Assembly: GCA_030540405.1 (NCBI GenBank)
Contig: JAUNWH010000017.1
Span: 1 to 45,894, forward strand
Origin: Spirochaetales bacterium
GTDB taxonomy: Bacteria; Spirochaetota; Spirochaetia; Treponematales; Treponemataceae
Length of the DNA stretch: 45,894 bases
Direction: 5' to 3'
The notes beneath the pieces are model-generated. The model was not told where the DNA came from. It saw only the letters and a list, made by a program, of their open reading frames with translations, and did no database searches. The translations under genes and the position numbers were made by a program. Of this stretch, positions 7,895 to 16,470 are shown in pieces (the stretch's first letter is position 1; each line of letters begins with the position of its first letter).

Positions 7895-8749
7895 ATGGTC
7901 ATTAATCACAACATGAGCTCAATGTTTGCAAACCGCACATTGGGAGTTACTAATTCCCAGTTGATGGGCAACATTGAAAAACTCAGCTCAGGCGAAAAAA
8001 TCAACCGCGCTGGAGACGACGCTTCAGGACTTGCAGTATCTGAAAAGATGCGCAGCCAGATCCGCGGACTCAACCAGGCTAACAGAAACATTCAGAACGG
8101 AGTTTCTTTCATTCAGGCAACAGAAGGATACTTGCAGGAAACTACAGACATTCTTCAGAGAATCCGTGAGCTTTCTGTTCAGTCTGCAAATGGAATCTAC
8201 AGCGACGAAGACCGCATGCAGATTCAGGTTGAAGTTTCTCAGCTTGTAGCAGAAGTAGATCGCATTGCTTCACAGGCACAGTTCAATGGAATGAACCTTC
8301 TTACAGGACGTTTTGCAGAAAATTCTGTAACAAACAATGTAATGACATTCCAGGTTGGCGCTAACATGGACCAGAGAGTAACAGCTTTCATTGGAACAAT
8401 GACAGCACAGGCTCTTGGTCTTAAAGGATCTCAGGGTACTGACGAACAGATAAGCATTTCTACTCCAGACACAGCTAATATGGCTATCGGAGCAATTGAT
8501 GCAGCTCTTAAATCAGTTTCACGCCAGAGAGCAGACCTTGGCGCATACCAGAACCGCTTTGAAATGGCTTCTGACGGTATCGCTGTTGCAGCAGAAAATA
8601 TGCAGAGCGCAGAATCAGTAATCCGCGACACTGACATGGCTTCTGCAATGGTTGAGTACACAAAGAATTCTATTCTTGCACAGTCAGGAACAGCAATGCT
8701 TGCTCAGGCAAACAGCCAGTCACAGAATGTATTGGCTTTGCTTCAGTAG
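7895..8749 (+). CDS. flaB: Flagellin FlaB, filament core protein (copy 2)
   Basis: 284 residues when started at the ATG at 7895, which has a perfect Shine-Dalgarno and gives the family N-terminus [14 protein letters not shown]. The longer open frame from 7745 adds 50 residues without flagellin character and is rejected. Conserved features are [20 protein letters not shown] in the N-terminal coil and the C-terminal [13 protein letters not shown]. It differs from copy 1 mostly in the central part (after about residue 140) and near residues 25-60. Spirochaetes usually carry two or three FlaB isoforms in one filament. It is followed by flaG and fliD, the order expected for filament and cap genes. 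Confidence 0.97.
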   Translation: MVINHNMSSMFANRTLGVTNSQLMGNIEKLSSGEKINRAGDDASGLAVSEKMRSQIRGLNQANRNIQNGVSFIQATEGYLQETTDILQRIRELSVQSANGIYSDEDRMQIQVEVSQLVAEVDRIASQAQFNGMNLLTGRFAENSVTNNVMTFQVGANMDQRVTAFIGTMTAQALGLKGSQGTDEQISISTPDTANMAIGAIDAALKSVSRQRADLGAYQNRFEMASDGIAVAAENMQSAESVIRDTDMASAMVEYTKNSILAQSGTAMLAQANSQSQNVLALLQ

Positions 8750-8836
8750 TATTAGAATAACGGCGTAAGCTGTAACCGTGTTTTCTGAATAAGAGAAATC
8801 TGGATGTCTTCTTTTAGACAGCAAGCACGTAAGAGC

Positions 8837-8878
8837 GAGGAGGGGTGCGCCCCCTTCCCCTCTCTTCTTTTTATTTTT
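8837..8878 (+). terminator. GC-rich hairpin with T-rich tail between flaB2 and flaG
   Basis: GAGGAGGGG, a short TGCGC loop and CCCCTTCCCCTC form a GC-rich imperfect hairpin followed by a T-rich stretch (8861-8878). It fits an intrinsic terminator or attenuator that lowers flaG-fliD expression relative to flagellin. The flaG Shine-Dalgarno begins right after it, at 8881. Confidence 0.6.
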
Positions 8879-8893
8879 CAGGAGGAAATGTCC

Positions 8894-9271
8894 ATGAATA
8901 CAATCAGTATGAATGGTCAGACAATGGCAATGGATGGCCAGCAAGTCTACAGCGCTTTCTCTCCGCAAAAAGGAGAAGCAAAAGTTTCTGTAAAAGGAAC
9001 TTTGCCAAACTCAGCTTCGGAAGTGCTTCAAAATTTTGAGGCTAGCCAGGCAGATTTGGAAGCGTCAGTGCAGGAGCTTCAGCGGCTTTCAGACATTGTT
9101 ACAGGACATAAACTGCATTTCAATGTAAATGACGAGCTTAACAGAGTTGTTGTAACTGTTGTAGACGCATCAACAAACGAAATTATCCGGGAAATACCGT
9201 CAAAAGATATACAGAGAATTCAGGCAAGAATGAAACATGCCATCGGTGTACTTTTTGATGAAATGATTTAA
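8894..9271 (+). CDS. flaG: FlaG family flagellar protein
   Basis: 125 residues from the ATG at 8894, which is 8 bases after GGAGG (8881-8885). The ATG at 8888 is only 2 bases from that site and is less likely. The C-terminal half carries the FlaG core: LHFNVNDELNRVVVTVVDASTNEIIREIPSKDI, split here at conserved points such as NEIIREIP. FlaG proteins affect filament length or stability in several bacteria. Its stop overlaps the fliD start (TAATG), so the two are translationally coupled. Confidence 0.88.
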   Translation: MNTISMNGQTMAMDGQQVYSAFSPQKGEAKVSVKGTLPNSASEVLQNFEASQADLEASVQELQRLSDIVTGHKLHFNVNDELNRVVVTVVDASTNEIIREIPSKDIQRIQARMKHAIGVLFDEMI

Positions 9272-11355
9272 TGGCAGACGGACTGAACATACCAGGCGTA
9301 AGCGACAAATACAAAACAAATGATCTCGTTGAATCCTTAATGGAAGTCGAGCGGATTCCTTTAAAGCGTGAGGAGTCCAATCTTGAGACGTATAAAAAAC
9401 AGCAAGATGCCTGGCGTGGAGTCAACCAGAAAATGTCTTCTCTGCGCGACAGCGTAAAAAGCCTCTACTCTTTTGAAAATCCATTCAGCAATAGAATTTC
9501 TTCATCTTCGGAAGAATATGCGGTAACTGCTGATGCTGGACGAGAAGCGGAATTCGGCTCATTTAAAATAGAAGTTCTTCAGCCTGCCGCATCAGACAGA
9601 TTTTTAAGCGACGAAATAGACAGCGATATGCAGGTAGTTCCGGGAAAATATACTTATTCCGTCGGAGAAAAAAAAATAGATTTTAACTGGAAAGGCGGAA
9701 AAATAAACGACTTTGTTACAGCCTTGAACCGCCGCGGAAACGATACAATAAAAGCAAGCCTGATTGGTGTAAGTTCAAATAAAAAATCACTTTTAATTGA
9801 AAGCTTAAAGACAGGAGCTGAAAACCGTCTTGTATTTGAAAATCAGGCTCTTGACTTTGCAAAAAAAACTGGCATGATTTCTTCTGCAAAAGCGGAAACC
9901 ACGACTTTAAAATATTCTTCACTTTCTGCAAAAACGCCGGAAACAAAAGATGAAATTCAGCAGGAAAAGATTCCAGCAATTTCAAAAAGCAAAGTAAAGG
10001 CAAGCGGAAACGACATTACAATAGAACCAAGAGGCGGATTTGAGCTTGACCTTCCGTCTTCAATAAGAAAAAGCAGCTCTGGAAAAATAGAATTCTCATT
10101 CACTGAAAAAAAAGTGCAAGACATAACAGAAGAAACTGTCCAGCTCCCAAAAGAAAGCCTTGAGCTTCCGACTCCCTTGAGCGTTACTTATGAAGGAATC
10201 AGCGTATTCAACAACCCAAGCGACTCTACTCTTCCGCCGGCGCAAGAACAGCAGGAGCAAAAATCGCAGCCAGTTGAAATTTCAAGCAGCCAGGTATTTT
10301 TTATAAAGGATTCAGACGGAAACGAGCAGCCTGTAGACGCAAAATATTTTTCAAAAGATTCAAGCGGAAAAACAAAAGTTTCCGTGAGCATTTCAGACTT
10401 TCCAAATGCGCAGTCGATTGTTGTAAGAAATTCAAACACAGGCAAAGAAATTTCAATGACCGCCCCGCTCTGCTTTGATGAAAAAAAATCGCTTGGATTT
10501 GAGCCAAGAAACGCAATTTCAACTGCACAGGACGCAAAGCTAAAATACGAAGGAATCACAATCAGCCGCCCGACGAACGACATTGACGACATTGTTCCAA
10601 ATGTAACCCTTCACGTCCATGAAAAAACAGAAAAGCCCGCGAACATAAAAATTGAGCCGGACACAGAATCCGCAAAGGACGCGATTATAACTTTTGTAGG
10701 CAAATACAATCAGGCGGTTGCGGAAATGAATATTCTTTCTATTAACAAGCCTGAAATTGTTTCCGAGCTTGACTACCTTTCTTCTGATGAGCAGGACAAA
10801 GCATACGAGCGGCTTGGAATGTTCCAAGGGGATTTTTCTCTTACAAACGGAAAATCATCTTTGCAGCAGATTGTTTCTTCAAACTACAGATTTTCTGATG
10901 ACGCATCCGTTACAATGCTTTCGCAGATTGGAGTTTCTACAAATGCGAGCGGAGGCGCAAGAGGCTACAGTCCTTCGCAGATGCGCGGCTACCTTGAAGT
11001 TGATGAAAAAAAACTTGATGAAAGCTTAAAGTCAAACTTGAATCAGATAAAAAATTTATTTGGCTACGATTCCGACGGAGACTTGATTATTGATGATGGA
11101 ATCGGATACAAGATTGACAGGCAGCTTACTTCCTGGGTTCAGTCAGGCGGAATAATTTCATCAAAAACAAATTCACTTGAAACGCAGATAAAAAACTCAA
11201 ATTCAAAAATCACTCGGCTTCAGACACAGCTTGACAGAAAAGAAGCTGATTTAAGACGGAAATATGCAAATATGGAAGGCACTCTAAACAGCCTTGAAAG
11301 CCAGCAGTCCACAATGCAGAATTTTTCAAACCAAAATAACGGCAGAAACAGATAG
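9271..11355 (+). CDS. fliD: Flagellar hook-associated protein 2 (filament cap) FliD
   Basis: 694 residues. The N-terminus (LNIPGVSDKYKTNDLVESLMEVER) is the FliD_N domain and the C-terminal part (about 480-690) is FliD_C, ending in a coiled coil (about 635-690) with repeated Lys/Gln/Leu. The middle region (about 190-460) is a lengthy Ser/Lys-rich insertion, making the protein long for FliD, as in other treponemes. FliD caps the filament and guides flagellin folding in the periplasm. It starts on the last base of the flaG stop. Confidence 0.93.
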   Translation: MADGLNIPGVSDKYKTNDLVESLMEVERIPLKREESNLETYKKQQDAWRGVNQKMSSLRDSVKSLYSFENPFSNRISSSSEEYAVTADAGREAEFGSFKIEVLQPAASDRFLSDEIDSDMQVVPGKYTYSVGEKKIDFNWKGGKINDFVTALNRRGNDTIKASLIGVSSNKKSLLIESLKTGAENRLVFENQALDFAKKTGMISSAKAETTTLKYSSLSAKTPETKDEIQQEKIPAISKSKVKASGNDITIEPRGGFELDLPSSIRKSSSGKIEFSFTEKKVQDITEETVQLPKESLELPTPLSVTYEGISVFNNPSDSTLPPAQEQQEQKSQPVEISSSQVFFIKDSDGNEQPVDAKYFSKDSSGKTKVSVSISDFPNAQSIVVRNSNTGKEISMTAPLCFDEKKSLGFEPRNAISTAQDAKLKYEGITISRPTNDIDDIVPNVTLHVHEKTEKPANIKIEPDTESAKDAIITFVGKYNQAVAEMNILSINKPEIVSELDYLSSDEQDKAYERLGMFQGDFSLTNGKSSLQQIVSSNYRFSDDASVTMLSQIGVSTNASGGARGYSPSQMRGYLEVDEKKLDESLKSNLNQIKNLFGYDSDGDLIIDDGIGYKIDRQLTSWVQSGGIISSKTNSLETQIKNSNSKITRLQTQLDRKEADLRRKYANMEGTLNSLESQQSTMQNFSNQNNGRNR

Positions 11356-11364
11356 GAGAAAATC

Positions 11365-11964
11365 ATGGAACTTTTTGTAAACGGTGAAAAAATAGACATT
11401 ACGCTTGAAGATGAAAAAACTGTAGGCGAAGTTTTAAAGTCATTTGAAAAAGAAGCTGAAAAAAGCGAAGCCACAACAATCGGTATTTTTCTCAACGGAA
11501 AAAAAGTTCTCGCAGATGATTTTGACGAGGCTTCAAAAACTCCGCTTGAAGAAAACACAAAAATCGAGCTTACAGTTTTAAGCAAGCAGGACGTAATCGA
11601 TTCCCTTGGAAAATCAAAAGACAAATTTTCTTCGCTTGCAAAAAAGCTTCCAGAAGTTCCGGTTGCGCTTCAAGGCGGAAAGGACAAAGAGGCAAACACT
11701 GTAATAGCGGAGCTTGCAGAAGCAATTGACGATTTTTGCCATACAGCAGCTTTAAGCGCATTGTTCCCGGAAGTTTATTCAAGCATTGCAATAGATGGAA
11801 AAAGCGTTACAGAATTTTTTGAAGAGTTCGCGCCGATTGCAGCAGACTTTGAGCAGTCGCTTGAAACAAAAGACACTGTAACTTCAGGAGACTTGTGCGA
11901 ATACGAAATTGCGCCGCGTCTTGAGCTTATTGCAAAGGCTATAGAGGACGGCCTCAAAAAGTAA
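11365..11964 (+). CDS. Conserved hypothetical protein between fliD and pilZ
   Basis: 199 residues. The first 70 residues (MELFVNGEKIDITLEDEKTV onward) look like an all-beta or ubiquitin-like fold with two repeats of a V/L-N-G-K/E motif. The remainder is acidic and helical. No signal peptide or membrane segment is seen. Starts 9 bases after fliD with GGAG before the ATG, so it belongs to the same transcript. No fliS chaperone gene is present in the window; this protein occupies the place where fliS follows fliD in many bacteria. A chaperone role is inference from position only. Confidence 0.75.
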   Translation: MELFVNGEKIDITLEDEKTVGEVLKSFEKEAEKSEATTIGIFLNGKKVLADDFDEASKTPLEENTKIELTVLSKQDVIDSLGKSKDKFSSLAKKLPEVPVALQGGKDKEANTVIAELAEAIDDFCHTAALSALFPEVYSSIAIDGKSVTEFFEEFAPIAADFEQSLETKDTVTSGDLCEYEIAPRLELIAKAIEDGLKK

Positions 11965-11969
11965 ATCTT

Positions 11970-13046
11970 ATGGACACAGGCTCACCTATTGAAGCACGTC
12001 TTGCTTCAGGCGGATTCGTATATTCTTTTGTCGCATTTTTTATTGTTATAGCTGTAGTTCTTTCGGTTTTGTATTTTTTATATTTAAAATACAAATCATT
12101 CACAAAAACAAAAAAATGGATTGAAGCAAATAAAAACCGGGAAACAAAATTTTCAGATGTAAGAAAAATTGCGCACGAAGCAAATCTTGACAGCACAGAA
12201 AAAAAAATGCTATGGAGCATCTGCAAAACACATCATGCGCGCAACATTCAGTTTTCTTACCGTTCAGAAAATGAAATGCAAAATCTTTTTAAATCCGAAT
12301 TCCAAATAATGAATGCGCAGAATCCGCGGAACGAAGAAAAAATTTCAGTTTTGTTTTCGTTAAGATACAAGCTTGAAAAGCTTTACGACAGAAAACATTC
12401 CATAACTTCTACAAAATATTTAAGACCCGGACAGCAAATAAGAGTTTTAGATGAAAATCGTATTCCACATGACGCAACAGTTCAAAAGAACACGCCAGAA
12501 GGTTTTTATATAGAAGTTTCCGCGGAACTAAAAAATTGCAAGCCCAAGCCTCTTTCAAGGTTTATGATAAATTTTTCTTCTGCCACAGGAATGCTTTACC
12601 AATGCGTTGTAATGGCGGCGCGCTACGAAGATATTCCAAACGGAAAAGAGCTGCTTCTTATAACGCACTCTTCAACGCTCAAAGTAATACAAAAGCGAAT
12701 GACAAAGCGGCAGGGAACAAACATTGAATGCCTTTTTTCCGCAGTAAAAGAAATCAAAGCCGGGCGAAAAACAAAATTTGAAGTTCAGCAAAAAAAGTAC
12801 ACGGGAACATTCATTGATATTTCTGCGGGCGGATGCAAAATTTCATGCGGGCTTCCAATTTCAAAGAATCAGTACATTCAGCTTTACTTTAAGCTGCCGG
12901 GGCTTATTGAGCATCAGGCGCAAGGTCTTATTGTAAAGACAAAAAAATCCGTAGACGAAAAAACATTTGTGCTGTACATTAAATTTACCGATATTAATAT
13001 AGCTGCAAGAAATGATATTTATGCGGCGATTTATGACTATTTTTGA
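11970..13046 (+). CDS. PilZ-domain (c-di-GMP receptor) membrane protein
   Basis: 358 residues with an N-terminal membrane segment (about 13-36, FVAFFIVIAVVLSVLYFLYL) and a long cytoplasmic part. The C-terminal PilZ domain shows both ligand motifs: RxxxR as RMTKR near residue 241 and DxSxxG as DISAGG near residue 283. A YcgR-like beta domain seems to precede it (about 150-235). It begins 5 bases after the previous gene. Its place in the fliD transcript suggests that it links c-di-GMP levels to flagellar function, as PilZ proteins do in other bacteria. Confidence 0.88.
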   Translation: MDTGSPIEARLASGGFVYSFVAFFIVIAVVLSVLYFLYLKYKSFTKTKKWIEANKNRETKFSDVRKIAHEANLDSTEKKMLWSICKTHHARNIQFSYRSENEMQNLFKSEFQIMNAQNPRNEEKISVLFSLRYKLEKLYDRKHSITSTKYLRPGQQIRVLDENRIPHDATVQKNTPEGFYIEVSAELKNCKPKPLSRFMINFSSATGMLYQCVVMAARYEDIPNGKELLLITHSSTLKVIQKRMTKRQGTNIECLFSAVKEIKAGRKTKFEVQQKKYTGTFIDISAGGCKISCGLPISKNQYIQLYFKLPGLIEHQAQGLIVKTKKSVDEKTFVLYIKFTDINIAARNDIYAAIYDYF

Positions 13047-13066
13047 GCTTGGAATTTAATTACAAT

Positions 13067-13336
13067 ATGAAAGTTTTAGAAATAAATTCAATACAAAAAG
13101 AAGACGGATACATTTACTACATTCATCACTACAAGGCTGTTGCAAAAGTAGAAGTCTTGTCTTCAATTATTTCAATACCAATAAGCTTCACTGTAGAAAC
13201 AAATCCTCTGGGAATAAGAACTGTTGATCTTGATCCGCTTCCGGCTAAGCTTGACTATCCAGTTATTCCTATAACAAAAGCAATCAAGGCTCTTATTGAT
13301 AAAATGGCGCAGGAAGGCTCTCTTCCGCAAGTCTAA
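13067..13336 (+). CDS. Small conserved hypothetical protein
   Basis: 89 residues from the ATG at 13067 (MKVLEINSIQKEDGYIYYIH). An upstream in-frame TTG at 13043 overlaps the PilZ stop and has no ribosome site, but it cannot be excluded. The protein is rich in beta-prone residues, with no signal peptide and no recognisable motif. It lies between the PilZ gene and tsaE with short gaps on both sides, so it is probably in the same operon. Function unknown. Confidence 0.65.
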   Translation: MKVLEINSIQKEDGYIYYIHHYKAVAKVEVLSSIISIPISFTVETNPLGIRTVDLDPLPAKLDYPVIPITKAIKALIDKMAQEGSLPQV

Positions 13337-13350
13337 TAGCAGGTAAAAAA

Positions 13351-13797
13351 ATGATTTTCCACACAAAATCTTCAACTGAAACAATTTCACTGGGAGAAAA
13401 AATCGGCGCGCTTTTAAAGCCAGGCGACATTCTTGCAATGACAGGAACACTCGCAGCAGGAAAAACAACAATAACAAAAGGAATCGCAAAATCCCTTGGA
13501 GTCAAAGACAACATAACAAGCCCCACATTTTGCCTTATAAGCGAATACGAAGGCGAAAAAATGCCGTTGTACCACATGGACGTTTACAGGCTTGAAGGCG
13601 AAGAAGACTTTGTAAACTTGGGCGTTGAAGACATGCTCTACGGAAACGGAGTCTGCATAATTGAATGGAGCGAAAAAGTAAAAAAAGAGCTTCCAAAAAA
13701 ATCTATCATGGTTGAAATCACACCGCAGGAAGACGGAAGCCGCCAAATAAAAATTGAAAACTGGAACAACGGAAAAATCGACTGGAACGAGGAATAA
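13351..13797 (+). CDS. tsaE: tRNA t6A biosynthesis ATPase TsaE
   Basis: 148 residues, typical for TsaE. Walker A is GTLAAGKTT (residues 32-40) and the family signature SPTFCLISEYEG follows. The HMDVYRL segment after it is the usual TsaE Walker B region. TsaE works with TsaB, TsaC and TsaD to make N6-threonylcarbamoyladenosine on tRNAs reading ANN codons. It is directly followed by tsaB (next ATG 2 bases after the stop). Confidence 0.93.
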   Translation: MIFHTKSSTETISLGEKIGALLKPGDILAMTGTLAAGKTTITKGIAKSLGVKDNITSPTFCLISEYEGEKMPLYHMDVYRLEGEEDFVNLGVEDMLYGNGVCIIEWSEKVKKELPKKSIMVEITPQEDGSRQIKIENWNNGKIDWNEE

Positions 13798-13798
13798 A

Positions 13799-14482
13799 AT
13801 GAAAGCTCTTGCAATAGACTGCGCAGTTACAAAACTTTCTGTAGCTGCGAAAAATGAAAACAACACAATAAAACTTACACTTGATGTTGGAATGAAGCAA
13901 TCAGAAAAACTTCTTCCTGCAATTGACTATGTAATGAAAGAAGCCGGACTTTCTGCAAAAGACCTTGACTACACGACAGTTACGCTTGGACCTGGAAGCT
14001 TCACAGGGCTTAGGCTTGGACTTAGCGCGCTCAAGGCAATCACGCTTTCAAACAATGTTCCGCTTTATGGAATTCCATCTTTGGAAGCTTATGCATGGCC
14101 TTATAGAAAAGCTATTGAAACTGTTCTTCCTGTAATAGAAGCAAAAGAAGACGAGTTTTTCTATTCATTTTATATCCGCGGTGAAAAAATCAGAAACGAA
14201 GAAGATTCAGAAATTGAAGAAATCTTAAAGCAGATTGACGCGGAAAGCTCTGTTCTTGTTTGCGGACCTGGAGCAAAAACATTTGTCGAGCGGACAAACG
14301 AAATAACACCGCTATATTCCCTTCACTGCTTTTGCCCGGAAAACGACTGCTGCGAAAGTCTTTTTGAAATTGCAGAAAAAATGATTGCAGAAAAGAAAGA
14401 ACCTTTAAAAGACTATGACGGTCCGCTGTATGTAAGAAAAAGCGAAGCTGAAATAGTCCTCGAATCAAAAAACAAAAACTAA
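13799..14482 (+). CDS. tsaB: tRNA t6A biosynthesis protein TsaB
   Basis: 227 residues starting at the ATG at 13799, preceded by GAGGAA. The longer open frame from 13754 overlaps tsaE and lacks family sequence. The ASKHA-type fold opens with LAIDCA and includes TLGPGSFTGLRLGLSA. TsaB is the inactive paralogue that activates TsaD. It ends the plus-strand unit and converges with csrA, leaving 18 bases between the stops. Confidence 0.93.
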   Translation: MKALAIDCAVTKLSVAAKNENNTIKLTLDVGMKQSEKLLPAIDYVMKEAGLSAKDLDYTTVTLGPGSFTGLRLGLSALKAITLSNNVPLYGIPSLEAYAWPYRKAIETVLPVIEAKEDEFFYSFYIRGEKIRNEEDSEIEEILKQIDAESSVLVCGPGAKTFVERTNEITPLYSLHCFCPENDCCESLFEIAEKMIAEKKEPLKDYDGPLYVRKSEAEIVLESKNKN

Positions 14483-14500
14483 TATTTTCTAGTAAAACAA

Positions 14501-14719
14501 TCAGCCAAAAAGTTTTCCGAGGCGTTCCATTGAAATCTGTGAAGCAGCCGCTTTGTTTTCTGACTGGATCGCTTCAAAAACTTCTTGGCGGTAAACTTTT
14601 ACATTGCTAGGAGCTTCCACGCCGATTTTCACTTGGTCGCCTTTTACATCTATCAGCGTAATTACGATGTCATCTCCAATGCGGATTTTTTGATCTATTT
14701 TTCTTGAAAGGATAAGCAT
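14501..14719 (-). CDS. csrA: Carbon storage regulator CsrA
   Basis: 72 residues starting [18 protein letters not shown], with the conserved RNA-binding Arg44 in VYRQEVF. CsrA dimers bind GGA motifs in mRNA leaders. In bacteria with FliW, CsrA represses flagellin translation until FliW removes it. The start overlaps the fliW stop by one base (TAATG), so the two are coupled. It is the last gene of flgN-flgK-flgL-fliW-csrA. The flaB1 leader holds a candidate target. Confidence 0.97.
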   Translation of the reverse strand: MLILSRKIDQKIRIGDDIVITLIDVKGDQVKIGVEAPSNVKVYRQEVFEAIQSENKAAASQISMERLGKLFG

Positions 14720-15162
14720 TACTTTGCCTCCTTTCGCTTTAACGCTTCAAGAATATTGTGCTTTGTTGTGTACTTTGAGCCGTCAAGAATAGCCTGCATG
14801 CACTGATGATTTTTTTTGTTGATTATAAGCGGTCCCTGAAAATTTGCAGTTACCGCGCTGCCATCATCAGGAACAGTTACAATCGTAAGAACCATTACAT
14901 CAGCAGGATCTTTTATGCCGATTTTTAAAAGCTCGCTGTCATCTATTTCTGCTTCATAGTCATCTGTAATTAAAAACGGATCTATCAAAAGAAACGCAAG
15001 ATTTTTTTCCTGCAGCGACTGAAGCCACATAAGCGGTTCATACTCACTGTCCACAAGAGCAAAATCCGTATATTCTTCAAAGCCAAAAAGCCCGGAAGGT
15101 ATAGAAATTAACCTATCGTTGGAAATTTCAACACAGCCTTTAGTTTTTGTTTCTACCAGCAT
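14719..15162 (-). CDS. fliW: Flagellar assembly factor FliW
   Basis: 147 residues, family length. It shows the conserved core [15 protein letters not shown] (about 23-37) and the [17 protein letters not shown] segment. FliW binds flagellin and also CsrA by a partner-switching mechanism: when flagellin is secreted, free FliW binds CsrA and lifts repression of flagellin translation. The gene sits between flgL and csrA, the common order in spirochaetes and Firmicutes. Confidence 0.95.
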   Translation of the reverse strand: MLVETKTKGCVEISNDRLISIPSGLFGFEEYTDFALVDSEYEPLMWLQSLQEKNLAFLLIDPFLITDDYEAEIDDSELLKIGIKDPADVMVLTIVTVPDDGSAVTANFQGPLIINKKNHQCMQAILDGSKYTTKHNILEALKRKEAK

Positions 15163-15198
15163 AAAAAATCCCTATGAATATTTTTAAATACTAAAATC

Positions 15199-16446
15199 CT
15201 AGCGCATATAATTGAGCAGTGTGCTTGAATACATTTTTCCCGCATTGCTCATTGTAGCTTGATTGACATATTCCATCATCTTTAAATCTGTAATGGCTTC
15301 TGTCAAATCAATATCGCCTTCCCTGCTCACAAGCTGAGTAACATTCACATTGTTTGTCTTTGAACGCTCAACGTTATTCATTGCACGCTCATAGTCGCTT
15401 CCTGATTTTGCAAGGCGAGTTGTAAGATTATTGATTCCGTAATCAAGAGTTCCAATCACACGGCTTCCAATTGACTCCTGGTCTCCCTTGAGCATAGAAT
15501 CGCGAAGAGCAATAACAGCGTCAAACAAAGATCCGCCGGAAACTTTTACAGCAGAAGTGTTCACATTGTAAGGCGGAAACTGACTTGAATCTTCAATCAT
15601 TCCCATGTCTGCCAATGCGCTGCCTGTTTTATCTTCCATCCAAACCTGATGAGAGTCTGTAGTAGAAAGCGACAGTCCCTGCGAAACAGGATCTATCGAA
15701 GCCTTTACTGCAATTCCAGAGTTGTTTATTTTTGCGGCAACAGCATAAACATTGTCGCCGGATTTTATAGCAATGTCCGCGCCGTCAATGCTTATAACTG
15801 AATCTTCCAATGCCTGCCAAGAAGTCAAATCTCTTTGACCTATAAGATGCTGAGGCTCTGCCCAGAATGTTTTTGTTCCGCTGTTGTCAATCTGAAGATA
15901 AGCGTTTTCATCAACTTCGATTTTATTAATTCCGTTGTTTCCCTTGTAATTTACTTTTTCAATAAGAGCTTCATCAGAGCCTGGAATATTTCCCATTACA
16001 ACATCAAATGCCGCGCCTTTTGTTCTTGTTCCAGCAAAAAGAGTATTTCCATCTGGACCTACAGCGTTCGCATTTTGAATCAATTCCTTTAAAAGCTCGT
16101 TGACTTCAACTGCCATGTTCTTTAAATCTTCGCCGGTGTAAGTTCCGTTTGCACCGGTAATAGCAAGTTCTCTGACACGATGCATAATCTGCAGATTCTG
16201 ATTTATATAGCCTTCCCTAACATTCATCTGGTCTGCAAGAGTCTGGGCATTTTTTTCAAACTGATTTACACGTCCCAAGTAAGACTGATAGCGCACAAGA
16301 TGTCCAGCCGCAATCGGATCATCACGAAGACTTCCAATCCTACTTTGAGTTCCAATCTGACGGTTCTTTATCGCCTGGTTCACTTCTTGTTTTCTAAGTT
16401 GATACTGGGTATCTGTATTATTAAACTGTGAGCTGATTCTATGCAT
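15199..16446 (-). CDS. flgL: Hook-filament junction protein FlgL (HAP3)
   Basis: 415 residues. The N-terminus (MHRISSQFNNTDTQYQLRKQ) and the flagellin-like start with IGSLRDDPIAA match FlgL. The C-terminus contains the conserved helix DLTEAITDLKMMEYVNQATM. FlgL and FlgK link hook and filament. It lies 24 bases after flgK, in one minus-strand transcript, and is followed by fliW. Confidence 0.94.
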   Translation of the reverse strand: MHRISSQFNNTDTQYQLRKQEVNQAIKNRQIGTQSRIGSLRDDPIAAGHLVRYQSYLGRVNQFEKNAQTLADQMNVREGYINQNLQIMHRVRELAITGANGTYTGEDLKNMAVEVNELLKELIQNANAVGPDGNTLFAGTRTKGAAFDVVMGNIPGSDEALIEKVNYKGNNGINKIEVDENAYLQIDNSGTKTFWAEPQHLIGQRDLTSWQALEDSVISIDGADIAIKSGDNVYAVAAKINNSGIAVKASIDPVSQGLSLSTTDSHQVWMEDKTGSALADMGMIEDSSQFPPYNVNTSAVKVSGGSLFDAVIALRDSMLKGDQESIGSRVIGTLDYGINNLTTRLAKSGSDYERAMNNVERSKTNNVNVTQLVSREGDIDLTEAITDLKMMEYVNQATMSNAGKMYSSTLLNYMR

Positions 16447-16470
16447 ATTCTACCTCGCTTTTAAAATAAC

